Shown: positions 53,919 through 63,266, counted from the first letter of the stretch. The stretch is DNA of 64,000 nucleotides from an uncultured bacterium (GCA_902762495.1 CACWOL010000003.1:1-64000), one strand, 5' to 3'. Made by a program: numbers and translations. Notes: a model not told the origin generated them from the sequence alone.

Positions 53919-56117
53919 TCAGAAGAATGTTTCGGGGACGCTGGATGTGATGTCGATCTTTTCGAAGTAGTACCAGTCCTGGCTGGGGAGGTAGTTCACG
54001 CAGTAGAGGATGCGGCGTTCGTTCTCGTCGCGGGTGATCGTGCCGTATTTGGTCTCGATGAACTGCCGGAGGAGGTCTGCATCGTCGAACCGGATGGTGA
54101 GGGAGTCTTCCTTGTTCGTTTCCATGGCGCCCGCGAACCTGGCTCCGGTGGAGAGCAGGATCAGGCCGGAATTGTCTATCAGGGTCTTTTCCAGGACATT
54201 AGCTCCGGTGTTTCCGTTCGAATTCAGTTCGCGGATGATGGTGTTCAGGTGCAGGTCGAACCCGGCGACGCCGAGGAGATTGCCGGCGGTATCGAGCATC
54301 GGGACGTTGCAGGAAAGCAGATAGCCCGCGGCGGCGGTGTTGCCGGGGTAGGGCTTGCTCCATGCGAAATCGCCGTTGCCCTCCTGGGCGGTCTTGTACC
54401 AATGGCGTCCGCGCGGGTCGTAGGTCGGGGCGTAGGATCCGCTTCCGGGATACACGATGTACTGGCCGTCCGGGAACCCGAAGAGCAGCAGATGGAGCGG
54501 AATCCCGTTGAGCCGCAGATATTCGTTCTGTTCGGCGGGGGAGGCGGCCGCGAGTTTTTGCGGGAGGCGTTCGTAGAATACGCTCATGATGGAGTCGCGG
54601 AGGTGGTCCAGGACGTGCAGGCGGCGTTTCTCGATGCCGGTGAGATCTTCGCCGTGGATGGTCTTGTGCGCGAAATGCGAGAAATCGATTTTGCGCTGGT
54701 AGACGGAGGAATACAGCAGCGAAGCGGGCGGATTCTTCGCATCGTTTTTCATTGCGGAAACGGGCATCATGCTGTCCGGCTGGCCATCCTCGTCGTCCAT
54801 GTCGGTCTCGTAGAGGAAGATGAACTCCGAGGTGATGGAGGAAAGGAACTGTGCGTTTCGCGCGATGTTCGTTTCGATGTAGTCGGCGCAGGCTGCGGAG
54901 TGGAGCTGGGCTTCGCTGAGTTCGAGGCCGTAGTTGTGTCTGGCGTTGATCATGCTGACGCGGCGGTAGCAGGTCACGCCGATCGTCAGGAGCAGCGTGA
55001 GAATGCAGGCGACGGCGAAGAGCAGCGAGGCGCGTTTGTGGTGTACGGCAAACGCGGTTATGCGCCCGAAGAGGTGGTACGGGTTCGCGGTCGTCTCCTC
55101 GCCGCCCATATAGCGGCGGATGTCCATGGCGAGATCGCGGACGTTTTGGTAACGCTGGTCGCGGTTGTAGGCGGTGGCTTTCGCGATGATGGCCTTCAGG
55201 TCCGGGTCGATCCTGAAGCCGTATTTGTGGCGGGTCTCGGCGATGCGGCCCTCGCGGATCATGGAGACGACCTCGGCGCTGGTGCGCGCCATGTAGGCTT
55301 CGCGGAGCGTGACGACCTCGAAGAGGATGAGGCCGAGCGCGTAGATGTCCGCCCGCTGGTCGGTGTGTTCGCCGTGGATGGCTTCGGGCGACAGGAAACG
55401 CGGGGTGCCGGAGATGGTGTTCGGCTTCACCCAGGTGGCGGGGTCGTATCCGGGCTCCTCGATCTGGCGCGCGATGCCCCAGTCCATGATGTAGGTCTCG
55501 CGGAATTCGCCGATGAGGATGTTCTCGGGCTTGAGGTCGCAGTGCATGATGTTGCGGCTGTTGGCGTAGTCGAGGGCGTCGCAGACGCGCAGCATGATCT
55601 CAAGGCGGTACATCAGGGATTTGCGTTCATCGAACTGTTCGATGCCGGACGTGCGGTACTCGTGGTCGAGCTGATCCAGATAGTCTTTCAGCGTCTTGCC
55701 GTCGACGAGCTTCATCACGAGATGGAGACCATCCTTGTCGTCCGAGTTCAGGGAGTAGATCGGGATGATCGCGGGGTGGCTGAGCTGGGCTGTAACGCGC
55801 GCCTCCTGGATGAACTGGCCGCGCGAGAACTGGTCTTCGGGCTGCGGCTTCAGGGTCTTGATCGCCACGAGACGGCGCAGGTTCAGGTCCATTCCCTCGC
55901 GGATGATGCCCTGGCCGCCCTCCGCGAAGACTTTGCCCTGCTGGTATTCCGCGTCGATGTTCTCCAGCTTCACGTCAAGCCGGTCGTCGAACCGGACGTC
56001 GGAATGGTCCACGTGCGTGAAGGAGACCGAGGTGTCATGTTCGCGGCTGAGGTTTTTCAGGCCGATCCTGATCGAGGTTACGGTATGGACTTTTCCTGAT
56101 GTCGCGCCGCGGTTCAT
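53919..56117 (-). CDS. Receptor Ser/Thr protein kinase with Cache sensor domain (active)
   Basis: 732 residues. Kinase domain at about 60-340 with the key residues intact: G-loop EGGQGII, Lys87 in VAIK, Glu105 in helix C, HCDLKPEN with Asp194, DWG with Asp212, and SPE at 243-245. One membrane helix at about 363-383 is followed by a large outside region whose core is a dCache sensor (YDPRGRHWYKTAQEG..VPMLDTAGNLLGVAGFDL). It should sense a small molecule outside and phosphorylate cytoplasmic targets. The start has a strong AAGGAGGT inside the upstream gene, which it overlaps by 4 bp. Confidence 0.92.
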   Translation of the reverse strand: MNRGATSGKVHTVTSIRIGLKNLSREHDTSVSFTHVDHSDVRFDDRLDVKLENIDAEYQQGKVFAEGGQGIIREGMDLNLRRLVAIKTLKPQPEDQFSRGQFIQEARVTAQLSHPAIIPIYSLNSDDKDGLHLVMKLVDGKTLKDYLDQLDHEYRTSGIEQFDERKSLMYRLEIMLRVCDALDYANSRNIMHCDLKPENILIGEFRETYIMDWGIARQIEEPGYDPATWVKPNTISGTPRFLSPEAIHGEHTDQRADIYALGLILFEVVTLREAYMARTSAEVVSMIREGRIAETRHKYGFRIDPDLKAIIAKATAYNRDQRYQNVRDLAMDIRRYMGGEETTANPYHLFGRITAFAVHHKRASLLFAVACILTLLLTIGVTCYRRVSMINARHNYGLELSEAQLHSAACADYIETNIARNAQFLSSITSEFIFLYETDMDDEDGQPDSMMPVSAMKNDAKNPPASLLYSSVYQRKIDFSHFAHKTIHGEDLTGIEKRRLHVLDHLRDSIMSVFYERLPQKLAAASPAEQNEYLRLNGIPLHLLLFGFPDGQYIVYPGSGSYAPTYDPRGRHWYKTAQEGNGDFAWSKPYPGNTAAAGYLLSCNVPMLDTAGNLLGVAGFDLHLNTIIRELNSNGNTGANVLEKTLIDNSGLILLSTGARFAGAMETNKEDSLTIRFDDADLLRQFIETKYGTITRDENERRILYCVNYLPSQDWYYFEKIDITSSVPETFF

Positions 56118-58570
56118 TGGAGACCTCCTTTCCGGTCGGGGTCAGTACCCGTCAGGAAATCGCGCAGGCGGATCTTCTCCACGTACCACTCCTCCATGGC
56201 TGGGACATACGCGAAGCAGTAGACGAACGGGCCGCCGGGCTCCTTGCGGATGACGGAGTCGTAATCCTTTTCGTTCAGCCAGTCCGTCAGCCACTGATCG
56301 GGATACTTGCCTTTTTCCAGATTGACCGTCGGCGGCTTGCCCGGTCCGTTGTTCATGCGTTCCAGCTTGACGCTGCCGTCCTTTGCGATGAAATACTGCG
56401 AAACGATGCCGTGCGGGAGATTGTCCGCATCGCTCAGTATCTGGTCGAAGTAACGCCCGGAAACCAGGATCGAGGCGACGCCGACCGGGTCGGTCGGAAG
56501 CCCCAGCAGGATCGAAACCGGCAAAACGACGCGCTCTGCTCCGGCAACGGCGTTTTCAAGCCTGGCGGGAATATTCCAGATGGCCTGGACGTTGCTGGAG
56601 GAAAGGGCCAGATAGTACCAGTCGGCCTTGCCGGAAAGCGCGTCTTCGGTTTTCACCGTGTACGGATAGTACAGGGACGAACCGTCCGCCAGAAGGATCT
56701 GGATGCGGTAGATTGGGCTGACGTTTTGCGTGAGCCGGTGGATCTGTTTATCCGTGCTTTCCTTGGTGATATGGGCGTTCAGCGGGGCCAGGAGCATGTA
56801 GCGGAAGAGCGTGGGCTGGAGCATGCCGAGGCGCGTGAAATCGGTTTTTTTCAGGTCGTCCGCGCGCCCGGCCTCGATCTTGCGGAAGCTGACCGAGTCG
56901 CCGTAGGACGGGGAATACTCGGTCTGGAGCCCGGAGATCGCGGTGACGGCCGCATCGTCCGGCGGCGCCAGGTATTGTTCCCCTTTGTTGCTCGATTCTA
57001 TGTGGTTGGAGAGCAGGAACTCGGTCTCGAACTTGATGGATTCGAGCATGGCGTTGAACTTTTCGGCCTGAAGATTGAACTGGTGGGCGGTCTTCCGGCA
57101 GGCGGACAGCGCCTTGCCGAGCACATGGTCGTCGATGTAGGACATCTGCGCCAGGCGGACGTCGTTGAAGATGTTGTAGGCGATGAGCGCGCCGACCAGG
57201 AAGATCAGCGTCATGAAACCCAAGAACATCTGCCTGTGGTGCGCCCGGATGAGCTTCGCGAAGCGTTTCGACAGGCTGATCCGGCGAACGGAGACTTCAT
57301 CCGAATGCAGAAATTTGCGGATGTCGTCGGCGAATTCGCTCACGGTTGCATAACGGTTCTCGGGGGCGGGCTCGGTGGCTTTCAGTATGATCGCCTTCAG
57401 GTCCGGGTCGATCATGCCGCCGAAACGGTGTTCGAGCGTCGGACGGACGCCGTTGCGGAGATATTCCAGGATTTCCGGGGCAGGGGCGTCGGGGAACGGC
57501 GGATGAAGTGTGACGAGTTCGTAGAGGAGCATGCCGAGGGCATAGATGTCGGAAAGAACGGAGGGATCCGATCCGGAAACGAGCTCGGGCGCGACGAACC
57601 GCGGGTCGAGCATTTCCGGCATCCTGCGCTTCGGTTGCATGGAATCGTTTTTTGCGGAGGTGAAGTGGGCGTAGCCCCAGCCCTTGATGTAGACTTCGTG
57701 GTATTCGCCGATCAGGATGTTCTGCGGAACCAGGTTGGAGTGCACGACGCCGCGACTGTGGGCGTAGACCAGACCATCGGTGATGCCGAGGATCAGCTCA
57801 AGACGGAAGCTCAGCGAAGCGGCTTCTTCCGAAGCGCGGAATCCCGCGTTGCGGTAATGCGACGTAGTTCTCTCCAGAAATTTACGGAGATCCGTGCCGT
57901 CGGTCAGCTTCACGGCGGAATGCAGTCCGCCGCGGTAGTCGCGGTTGATGCTGTAGACAGGCAGGACGGACGGGTGGTCGAGCTGGGCCGATATCGCCGC
58001 TTCGGAGATGAAACTCATGCGTTCATCCTCATCCATGAGCCTTTCGTCGCGCAGCGAATACACCGCCACCTCGCGTTCGAGGCCGAGGTCCTCGCCGATG
58101 GAGACCGTGTAACGTCCGCCTTCGGCGAGCTTGCGTTCGATTTCGAAGCGGTCTTCGACGTCGGTCAGGTGCGCCTGCGTTTCGTCCATGTGTCCGACTT
58201 CGGCGCGTACGCGATGGCGGTCCATCCCGTCGATCTTGGCGCCGACGTCCCGCTTGCCCGTGCCGGTCCCGGTCAGTGCGGACAGGATCGACGTCGAATT
58301 GTGAAGGATGCTCCGGATTCGCGTACGTTGTCTGCCGCCTATGGTCTGCGTGTCTTCCGGATTGGCCCGCGTGATGCCGTTTTCCGGGCTCAGGACGATG
58401 GTGCGGTCGGGCGAATCACAGTCCATGACCAGCGTGCGGTCGACCGAATCCGTATTCATGACCATGGTGCGGTCGGGTTCGGCGGCCGGCGCGCCGGTCG
58501 TCCCGGCGGTTTGCGCGTCGGCGGTCTTGCCGTTCATTTCGACGGGATCGGGTCTGAGTTCGTCCGTCAC
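56114..58570 (-). CDS. Receptor pseudokinase with outside sensor region
   Basis: 818 residues, a paralogue of the next gene. The kinase fold at about 141-420 is recognisable, but the catalytic residues are gone: the VAIK lysine is Tyr171 (VAVY), HRD is HSN (Asp to Asn279), DFG is GWG (Asp to Gly297), and the glycine loop reads GGRYTV. Structural parts remain: Glu190, APE and SDIYALGMLLYELV. A membrane helix lies at about 447-470, with an outside region ending YCFAYVPAMEEWYVEKIRL like its partner. The first 70 residues carry three DRTxVx repeats. The start is GTG at 58570 with GGAG 12 bases upstream. Confidence 0.9.
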   Translation of the reverse strand: MTDELRPDPVEMNGKTADAQTAGTTGAPAAEPDRTMVMNTDSVDRTLVMDCDSPDRTIVLSPENGITRANPEDTQTIGGRQRTRIRSILHNSTSILSALTGTGTGKRDVGAKIDGMDRHRVRAEVGHMDETQAHLTDVEDRFEIERKLAEGGRYTVSIGEDLGLEREVAVYSLRDERLMDEDERMSFISEAAISAQLDHPSVLPVYSINRDYRGGLHSAVKLTDGTDLRKFLERTTSHYRNAGFRASEEAASLSFRLELILGITDGLVYAHSRGVVHSNLVPQNILIGEYHEVYIKGWGYAHFTSAKNDSMQPKRRMPEMLDPRFVAPELVSGSDPSVLSDIYALGMLLYELVTLHPPFPDAPAPEILEYLRNGVRPTLEHRFGGMIDPDLKAIILKATEPAPENRYATVSEFADDIRKFLHSDEVSVRRISLSKRFAKLIRAHHRQMFLGFMTLIFLVGALIAYNIFNDVRLAQMSYIDDHVLGKALSACRKTAHQFNLQAEKFNAMLESIKFETEFLLSNHIESSNKGEQYLAPPDDAAVTAISGLQTEYSPSYGDSVSFRKIEAGRADDLKKTDFTRLGMLQPTLFRYMLLAPLNAHITKESTDKQIHRLTQNVSPIYRIQILLADGSSLYYPYTVKTEDALSGKADWYYLALSSSNVQAIWNIPARLENAVAGAERVVLPVSILLGLPTDPVGVASILVSGRYFDQILSDADNLPHGIVSQYFIAKDGSVKLERMNNGPGKPPTVNLEKGKYPDQWLTDWLNEKDYDSVIRKEPGGPFVYCFAYVPAMEEWYVEKIRLRDFLTGTDPDRKGGLQ

Positions 58571-58603
58571 GGGGCTTGGTCTCCGGGATAAGGTAAAGTC
58601 AGG

Positions 58604-59257
58604 TTATTTCGTGAATCCGACAGCCTGCGCTAGGATCACGGTCATCTTGCCGTCGAGCTTGAAGACCTTGCGGACGCCCTTTTCGTCGTACATGCCGAGG
58701 GCGACGGTGCCGAGGCCTTTCGAGGCGCAGTACAGATAGACGTCCTGCGAGGCTTCGCCCACATGGATCGCGGGATACTTGATGTCGTTCGGGAACTTGG
58801 TGGAATCGCTGGCGTAGACGAGGATGCAGGCGGCATTTTTCGCCATGCTTTTGTTCGTGATGAGGTCCGCGCGGAAGTCGCCGGCGTCGATGCGCACGAG
58901 CTTGTTCTCCTTTGCGTCGTAGTGGTAGGCCGCGCCCGGCAGCGCCACGTAGACTTCGAGGTCCTGCTTGTTCATCGCGGTCGGGATCGTGCGCTTACCG
59001 TCGGGACGGTTCACGCCATTGGCGGCGTAGAGGATTTCGGAAAGCGTGGCGGCGTCGAGTTCGCCGGGCTTGTAATCGCGGACGGTCTTGCGTTCCGCAA
59101 GCGCCTGCATGAGCGGCATGCCGCCGGTCTTGGCGGGCGCGGGGAGGGCGACGGTCTCGGCTTTCGGGTCGATTTTCGCGGCGGCGTCCTGCGCGGGGCA
59201 GGTGAACGCGGCGAGGAGAGCGAGCGAGGCGGCTGCGAGGATGGTGAGATGTTTCAT
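58604..59257 (-). CDS. Secreted nitroreductase-family protein
   Basis: 217 residues with a clear signal peptide (KHLTILAAASLALLAAFTCPAQ), so it acts outside the cytoplasm. The mature part is a nitroreductase fold of the SagB-like kind: ALAERKTVRDYKPGELDAATLSEILYAANG with the FMN-binding Arg, and HVGEASQDVYLYCASKGLGTVALG. A secreted FMN enzyme is unusual because FMN must reach it. The lipobox-like FTC is not a good match. It lies between the kinase pair and panB, with a 33-bp gap to the pseudokinase. Confidence 0.85.
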   Translation of the reverse strand: MKHLTILAAASLALLAAFTCPAQDAAAKIDPKAETVALPAPAKTGGMPLMQALAERKTVRDYKPGELDAATLSEILYAANGVNRPDGKRTIPTAMNKQDLEVYVALPGAAYHYDAKENKLVRIDAGDFRADLITNKSMAKNAACILVYASDSTKFPNDIKYPAIHVGEASQDVYLYCASKGLGTVALGMYDEKGVRKVFKLDGKMTVILAQAVGFTK

Positions 59258-59301
59258 GGTGAGGCTCCTTTCTTGCTGGAGTGTTTGATTGAAAAAGGGG
59301 G

Positions 59302-60108
59302 TTAGAAACAGTTATCCGGGGCGGGGAAGGTTTTTCCCTTGACTTCGGCGATGTATGCGGCGATGGCCTCCTGCGCCAAAGTTCCGACGTGGCAGAACCG
59401 TCTGGCGTGCTTCGGCAGGAATCCCTCGGTGTAGCCGAGCAGGTCGCTGACGACCTGCACCTGGCCGTCGCAGTCCGGACCCGCGCCGATCCCGATGGTC
59501 GGCACGTCGACGGAGGCGGTGATCTTCGCGGCGAGTTCGGCGGGGACGCATTCCAGCACCATGGAGAAGACGCCGGCATCTTCAAGCTCTTTGGCGTGGG
59601 CGATCAGCTCTGCGGCTTCTTCCTCGCCGCGTCCCTGAACCCGGTAGCCGCCTGAGGTCTTTACCGACTGCGGCAGCAGCCCGATGTGCCCCTGCACGGG
59701 GATGCCCGCCTCGACCAGCGCGCGGACGGAGGGCAGGGTGGACGGGGTGCATTCGAGCTTGATCGCGTCGCATCCGGCCTCCTGCATGAACCGTGCCGCC
59801 TCGCGGAGCGTGTTCTCCACGCCGAGGTGGCAGGTCATGAACGGCATGTCGCCGACGATGAAGGTGTTCGGCGCGCCGCGGCGGACGCACTGCGCATGGT
59901 GGACCATCACATCCATGGTGGCGGGGATGGTGTCGGTGTATCCGAGGGTGTTCATGGAGAGCGAGTCGCCCACGAGGATGAAATCGATTCCGGCTGCCTC
60001 GGCGAAGGCCGCGGTCGGCGCATCGTAGGCGGTGATCATCACGATCTTCTCGCCGTTCTGCTTCATTTTCCGGAACGACCGGACTGTTTTCTTTGTGATG
60101 TCGGACAT
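59302..60108 (-). CDS. panB: 3-methyl-2-oxobutanoate hydroxymethyltransferase
   Basis: First step of pantothenate synthesis: adds a hydroxymethyl group from methylene-tetrahydrofolate to ketoisovalerate. 268 residues, full length. Family motifs: MITAYDAPTAAFAEAAGIDFILVGDSLSM (metal and substrate binding), GDMPFM, IKLE and the catalytic region GHIGLLPQS, then IGIGAGPDCDGQVQV. A long leader separates it from its promoter at 60255-60283. panC and panD are not in the window. Confidence 0.97.
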   Translation of the reverse strand: MSDITKKTVRSFRKMKQNGEKIVMITAYDAPTAAFAEAAGIDFILVGDSLSMNTLGYTDTIPATMDVMVHHAQCVRRGAPNTFIVGDMPFMTCHLGVENTLREAARFMQEAGCDAIKLECTPSTLPSVRALVEAGIPVQGHIGLLPQSVKTSGGYRVQGRGEEEAAELIAHAKELEDAGVFSMVLECVPAELAAKITASVDVPTIGIGAGPDCDGQVQVVSDLLGYTEGFLPKHARRFCHVGTLAQEAIAAYIAEVKGKTFPAPDNCF

Positions 60109-60230
60109 GCGGCACCTCCGTATCTGAGCTGAAAGTATGTTTGTTCGCGGTTCCGGGGCAGGGCGGAGGTCGGAAACGGTCTCCGTATCGGTCTCCCGCT
60201 TCCTGCGCCCGCGTACGTCCTGAATTTTTC

Positions 60231-60248
60231 ATTCGGGACGGCCCGAAT
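60231..60248 (-). promoter_or_regulatory. Inverted repeat at the panB transcript start
   Basis: ATTCGGG (60231-60237) and CCCGAAT (60242-60248) flank a 4-base loop. On the minus strand it begins about where panB transcription should start, so it could be an operator or a 5' stabilising stem. Confidence 0.45.
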
Positions 60249-60254
60249 TACAAC

Positions 60255-60283
60255 AATATAACACGAAAACCAAAAAAGTACAA
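60255..60283 (-). promoter_or_regulatory. Promoter of panB
   Basis: Minus strand TTGTAC (60278-60283), 17 bp, TATATT (60255-60260). The untranslated leader is about 140 bases. Confidence 0.6.
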
Positions 60284-60313
60284 CAAAAAAAGGGCGGGAA
60301 TGCGGAAAAAGAT

Positions 60314-60341
60314 TTGATTTTCTCTCTTTTCGGATTAGTTT
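60314..60341 (+). promoter_or_regulatory. Putative promoter of rnr
   Basis: TTGATT (60314-60319), 16 bp, TAGTTT (60336-60341), giving a very short leader before the ATG at 60366, with AAGAGGAAAGG as ribosome site. Confidence 0.45.
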
Positions 60342-60365
60342 ATCAAGAGGAAAGGCTTTTCAATT

Positions 60366-62333
60366 ATGGCTAAATCGAAAAAACAATCCAGACAGTCCCG
60401 TGCTCCGCGCCGGGTCCTCTACAGCGGCGTCTTCTCCGCCGCGTCCGCCGGGTTCGGCTTCGTGAATGTCCCCGGTGATCCGTCCATCGAATTCTTCATC
60501 CCGCGCAAATACACCGGGCACGCCCTGGACGGCGACACGGTCGAGATCGAGCAGATCCCGGACGAACGCGACACGACGTACTCGAAACGGAAGACCGGCC
60601 CGGTCGGCCGCATCGTCGCCGTGACCGGACGCAACCGCGAATTCGTGGTCGGACGGCTGGATTCCCTGCACGAGATCCGTCCGCTGGACAAGCATCTGCC
60701 GGAGACCATCCGCGTGAACTCGGCGCCCCGCAACGCGAAGAAAGGCGACTGGGTGCAGGTGCGCCTGCTGGACGACGGCGCGAACCATACGGAACAGCTC
60801 CGCGGCCATGTGGAGCGTTCGCTCGGTTCCGCGGGCGATGTGACGCACGACCTGGACGCCATCGCCGCCGAATTCGGCCTGCCTCCGGCTTATACAGCCG
60901 CTGACGAGGCCGAGGCGCTGAAGATCACGCCGCTGGAGATCGAACGCGAAGACCTTTCCTCCCTGTACACACTCACGATCGACCCTGCGGACGCGCACGA
61001 TTTCGACGACGCTATTTCTGTTCAGCCCGGGGCCAAACCGGGCGAGATCACGCTCGGTGTCCACATCGCCGACGTCGCGACCTGGATCCGTCCCGGCTCC
61101 AAATTCGACAAGGCCGCCGCGTACCGTTCCTTCTCCTCGTATCTCCCCGGCAAATTCCTGCCGATGCTCCCGAAACCGCTCACCGCGAAGATCAGTCTCC
61201 GCGAAAAAGTCCTGTCCCCCGCCCACAGCGTGATCTTTACCGTGCGCCTCCGCGACGGCAGGATCCTTTCCTCGCGCCGCGTTCACTCGCTGGTGAAGGT
61301 GAACCGCCGGATGGACTACGACACCGTGCAGTCCTTCCTGGACGACCCGACGAAACGTCCGAAGGGCTGGAACAAGCAGGACATGGAGAACGTGCTGCTC
61401 CTGCAGAAGCTCATCAAAAAGATGCGCGGCTGGCGTTCGAAGCATGAACAGTTCCTGTGGATCGACGCGCCGGAGATCCGTGTGCTCTGCGACGAGTCCA
61501 CGCACGAGATCAAAGGATTGCTCCGCCGTGTCCCGTGCGCCGCGGACGGCATCGTGGAGGAGTGCATGCTCGCCGCGAACTCGGCCGTCGCAAACGAGCT
61601 GATCGAACGCGGCGTCGGCGGTCTTTTCCGTATCCACCCAGAACCCGACCCGGAGAAGCTCGACGAGTTCGAAGGTTTCATCTCCGAGGCGTTCGGCGTT
61701 TCCACGGGCGACCTTTCGTCCGGGCGCGCCGCCTGCATGCACTTCCTCGAATCCCTCCCGGACGACCATCGCAAGCCTGTGATCCTGTCGCGGTTCCTGC
61801 GGGCGATGTCGCGCGCCAGCTACAGCGAGAACCCGGAGCTCCATTTCGGACTCGGCAAGACGCGCTACTCGCATTTCACCAGCCCGATCCGGCGTTACCC
61901 CGACCTGGCGCTTCACCAGCAGCTGCTCGCCCTCGACCTGAACAAACGTCTCCGCTCCAAGCGCATGCTCGCGGAGATCGCCGTGCTGTGTTCGAAGAAG
62001 GAAGAACGCAACGACAACGCGTTCTATGCCGCGAACGACCGCCTGAAGCTGCATTTCCTGAAGAACAGCGGCGCGCTGGAGAACACCACCATGTACGAGG
62101 CGATCATCCAGAAAGTCACCTCGTCCGGGCTCATGTGCGAGATCCCCGAGCTCGGTATGCTCGGTTTCGTCCCGACTTCCCGTTTCCGCGCCCCCGTTAC
62201 GCGCCGCAATTCGCGTTATTCTTCGCGTATGGAGAGCGGCCATACCGGGTACCGTCCCGGCGACTTCATCTACATCGCGCTGGACAGCATCGACCTGGTG
62301 CGCGGCCACGCGCAGTTCCGTCCCGTCATTTAA
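60366..62333 (+). CDS. rnr: Ribonuclease R
   Basis: Processive 3'-5' exoribonuclease that degrades structured RNA. 655 residues, shorter than E. coli RNase R (about 813). Cold-shock-like domains come first (GFGFVNVPGDPSIEFFIP), then the RNB catalytic domain with TIDPADAHDFDDAISV near residues 202-217 carrying the metal-binding Asp residues, and HFTSPIRRYPDLALHQQL. The C-terminal S1-like domain (YEAIIQKVTSSGLMCEIPELGMLGFVP) is present, but the Lys-rich tail is missing. A lipoprotein gene follows after 26 bp. Confidence 0.94.
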   Translation: MAKSKKQSRQSRAPRRVLYSGVFSAASAGFGFVNVPGDPSIEFFIPRKYTGHALDGDTVEIEQIPDERDTTYSKRKTGPVGRIVAVTGRNREFVVGRLDSLHEIRPLDKHLPETIRVNSAPRNAKKGDWVQVRLLDDGANHTEQLRGHVERSLGSAGDVTHDLDAIAAEFGLPPAYTAADEAEALKITPLEIEREDLSSLYTLTIDPADAHDFDDAISVQPGAKPGEITLGVHIADVATWIRPGSKFDKAAAYRSFSSYLPGKFLPMLPKPLTAKISLREKVLSPAHSVIFTVRLRDGRILSSRRVHSLVKVNRRMDYDTVQSFLDDPTKRPKGWNKQDMENVLLLQKLIKKMRGWRSKHEQFLWIDAPEIRVLCDESTHEIKGLLRRVPCAADGIVEECMLAANSAVANELIERGVGGLFRIHPEPDPEKLDEFEGFISEAFGVSTGDLSSGRAACMHFLESLPDDHRKPVILSRFLRAMSRASYSENPELHFGLGKTRYSHFTSPIRRYPDLALHQQLLALDLNKRLRSKRMLAEIAVLCSKKEERNDNAFYAANDRLKLHFLKNSGALENTTMYEAIIQKVTSSGLMCEIPELGMLGFVPTSRFRAPVTRRNSRYSSRMESGHTGYRPGDFIYIALDSIDLVRGHAQFRPVI

Positions 62334-62359
62334 CCGTCATTCAGAAAAGGATTCCGAAT

Positions 62360-63013
62360 ATGAGATTTCCGCTCCGCTTCCTTCCATTGGCCGTGCTCGG
62401 CATGATCCTGCTGGCCTCCTGCAATACGACGACGTTCGAGGTGCCGAAGATCGGCTCGCGCTTCGAAGACACGAAAAAACTCCTGGAGTACGACACGTCG
62501 CTGAACACGTACGTCATCCCGCTCGAAAAATACAAGACGCTCGATTACGAGCATTTCGATATCACCATCCCGGAGGACGATATCGTCGAGTACTATGCTC
62601 CGGCACTCTCCAATTCCTCCAATCATGCCGAACTCTTCGTGCGGAACCTGCCGGCCCAGACCGATTTCTTCGGCCGCGCCATATACGCTCAGAATCAGGA
62701 AGGCTGGCAGGGCCTTGCCGACATCCAGAAGTTCTACAAGGAAAAGTACACGCCGGACAAGTACACCATCAGCCTCGAAACGCGCATCACGAAGCATGAC
62801 GGCTACAGCTGCGTGGAATACGACATCGTGGCGCGTCTGCCCGAGACCGGCAAGCTCATGGCGGTGCATGGCTACTGCATGTTCGATCCGAAGAACCCCG
62901 GTTATATCTTCGACGTCGGCGCGGGCCGCACGGCTTATGAAAAGGACATCGACGACGATTTCCTAATCCGGGCGTCCGGCCTCTTCTTCGAGTCGGTGAA
63001 GTTCCATAATTGA
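62360..63013 (+). CDS. Lipoprotein of unknown function
   Basis: 217 residues. The signal sequence MRFPLRFLPLAVLGMILLAS ends in LASC, a clear lipobox with the lipidated Cys21. The mature part is an alpha/beta domain with no recognised motifs; it has conserved-looking KDIDDDFLIRASGLFFESVKF at the end. AAAAGG precedes the ATG. It is probably cotranscribed with rnr and ends at the terminator at 63049. Confidence 0.8.
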   Translation: MRFPLRFLPLAVLGMILLASCNTTTFEVPKIGSRFEDTKKLLEYDTSLNTYVIPLEKYKTLDYEHFDITIPEDDIVEYYAPALSNSSNHAELFVRNLPAQTDFFGRAIYAQNQEGWQGLADIQKFYKEKYTPDKYTISLETRITKHDGYSCVEYDIVARLPETGKLMAVHGYCMFDPKNPGYIFDVGAGRTAYEKDIDDDFLIRASGLFFESVKFHN

Positions 63014-63048
63014 GCAAACCGGATCAAACTGGTTTGCATCAGAAAAAT

Positions 63049-63089
63049 CGGGCGGTGCGGAGAATACCTGCGCCGCCCGGTCTGTTTTT
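63049..63089 (+). terminator. Rho-independent terminator after the lipoprotein gene
   Basis: CGGGCGG (63049-63055) pairs with CCGCCCG (63073-63079), with inner GCGG/CTGC pairing, then GTCTGTTTTT. Confidence 0.85.
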
Positions 63090-63180
63090 CCGGATAAGGT
63101 CAGGGGCAGGAGATAGTAAGCCCTTGGAGTGTTTTGCGAAAAAGAAAAAAAACAAAAAACTCGATTTTCGAGATAAAAAC

Positions 63181-63266
63181 TGGTGCCGACGAAAGGACTT
63201 GAACCTTCACCCTCGTGAAAGGACTGCGACCTGAACGCAGCGCGTCTGCCATTCCGCCACGTCGGC
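63181..63266 (-). tRNA. tRNA-Leu(CAG)
   Basis: 86 nt with encoded CCA and the long variable arm of class II tRNAs. Acceptor GCCGACG pairs with CGTCGGC; anticodon arm CTGCG-TTCAGGT-CGCAG gives CAG (complement of 63231-63233). It is intact, unlike the tRNA-Leu(GAG) remnant at 45.3 kb. Confidence 0.95.
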
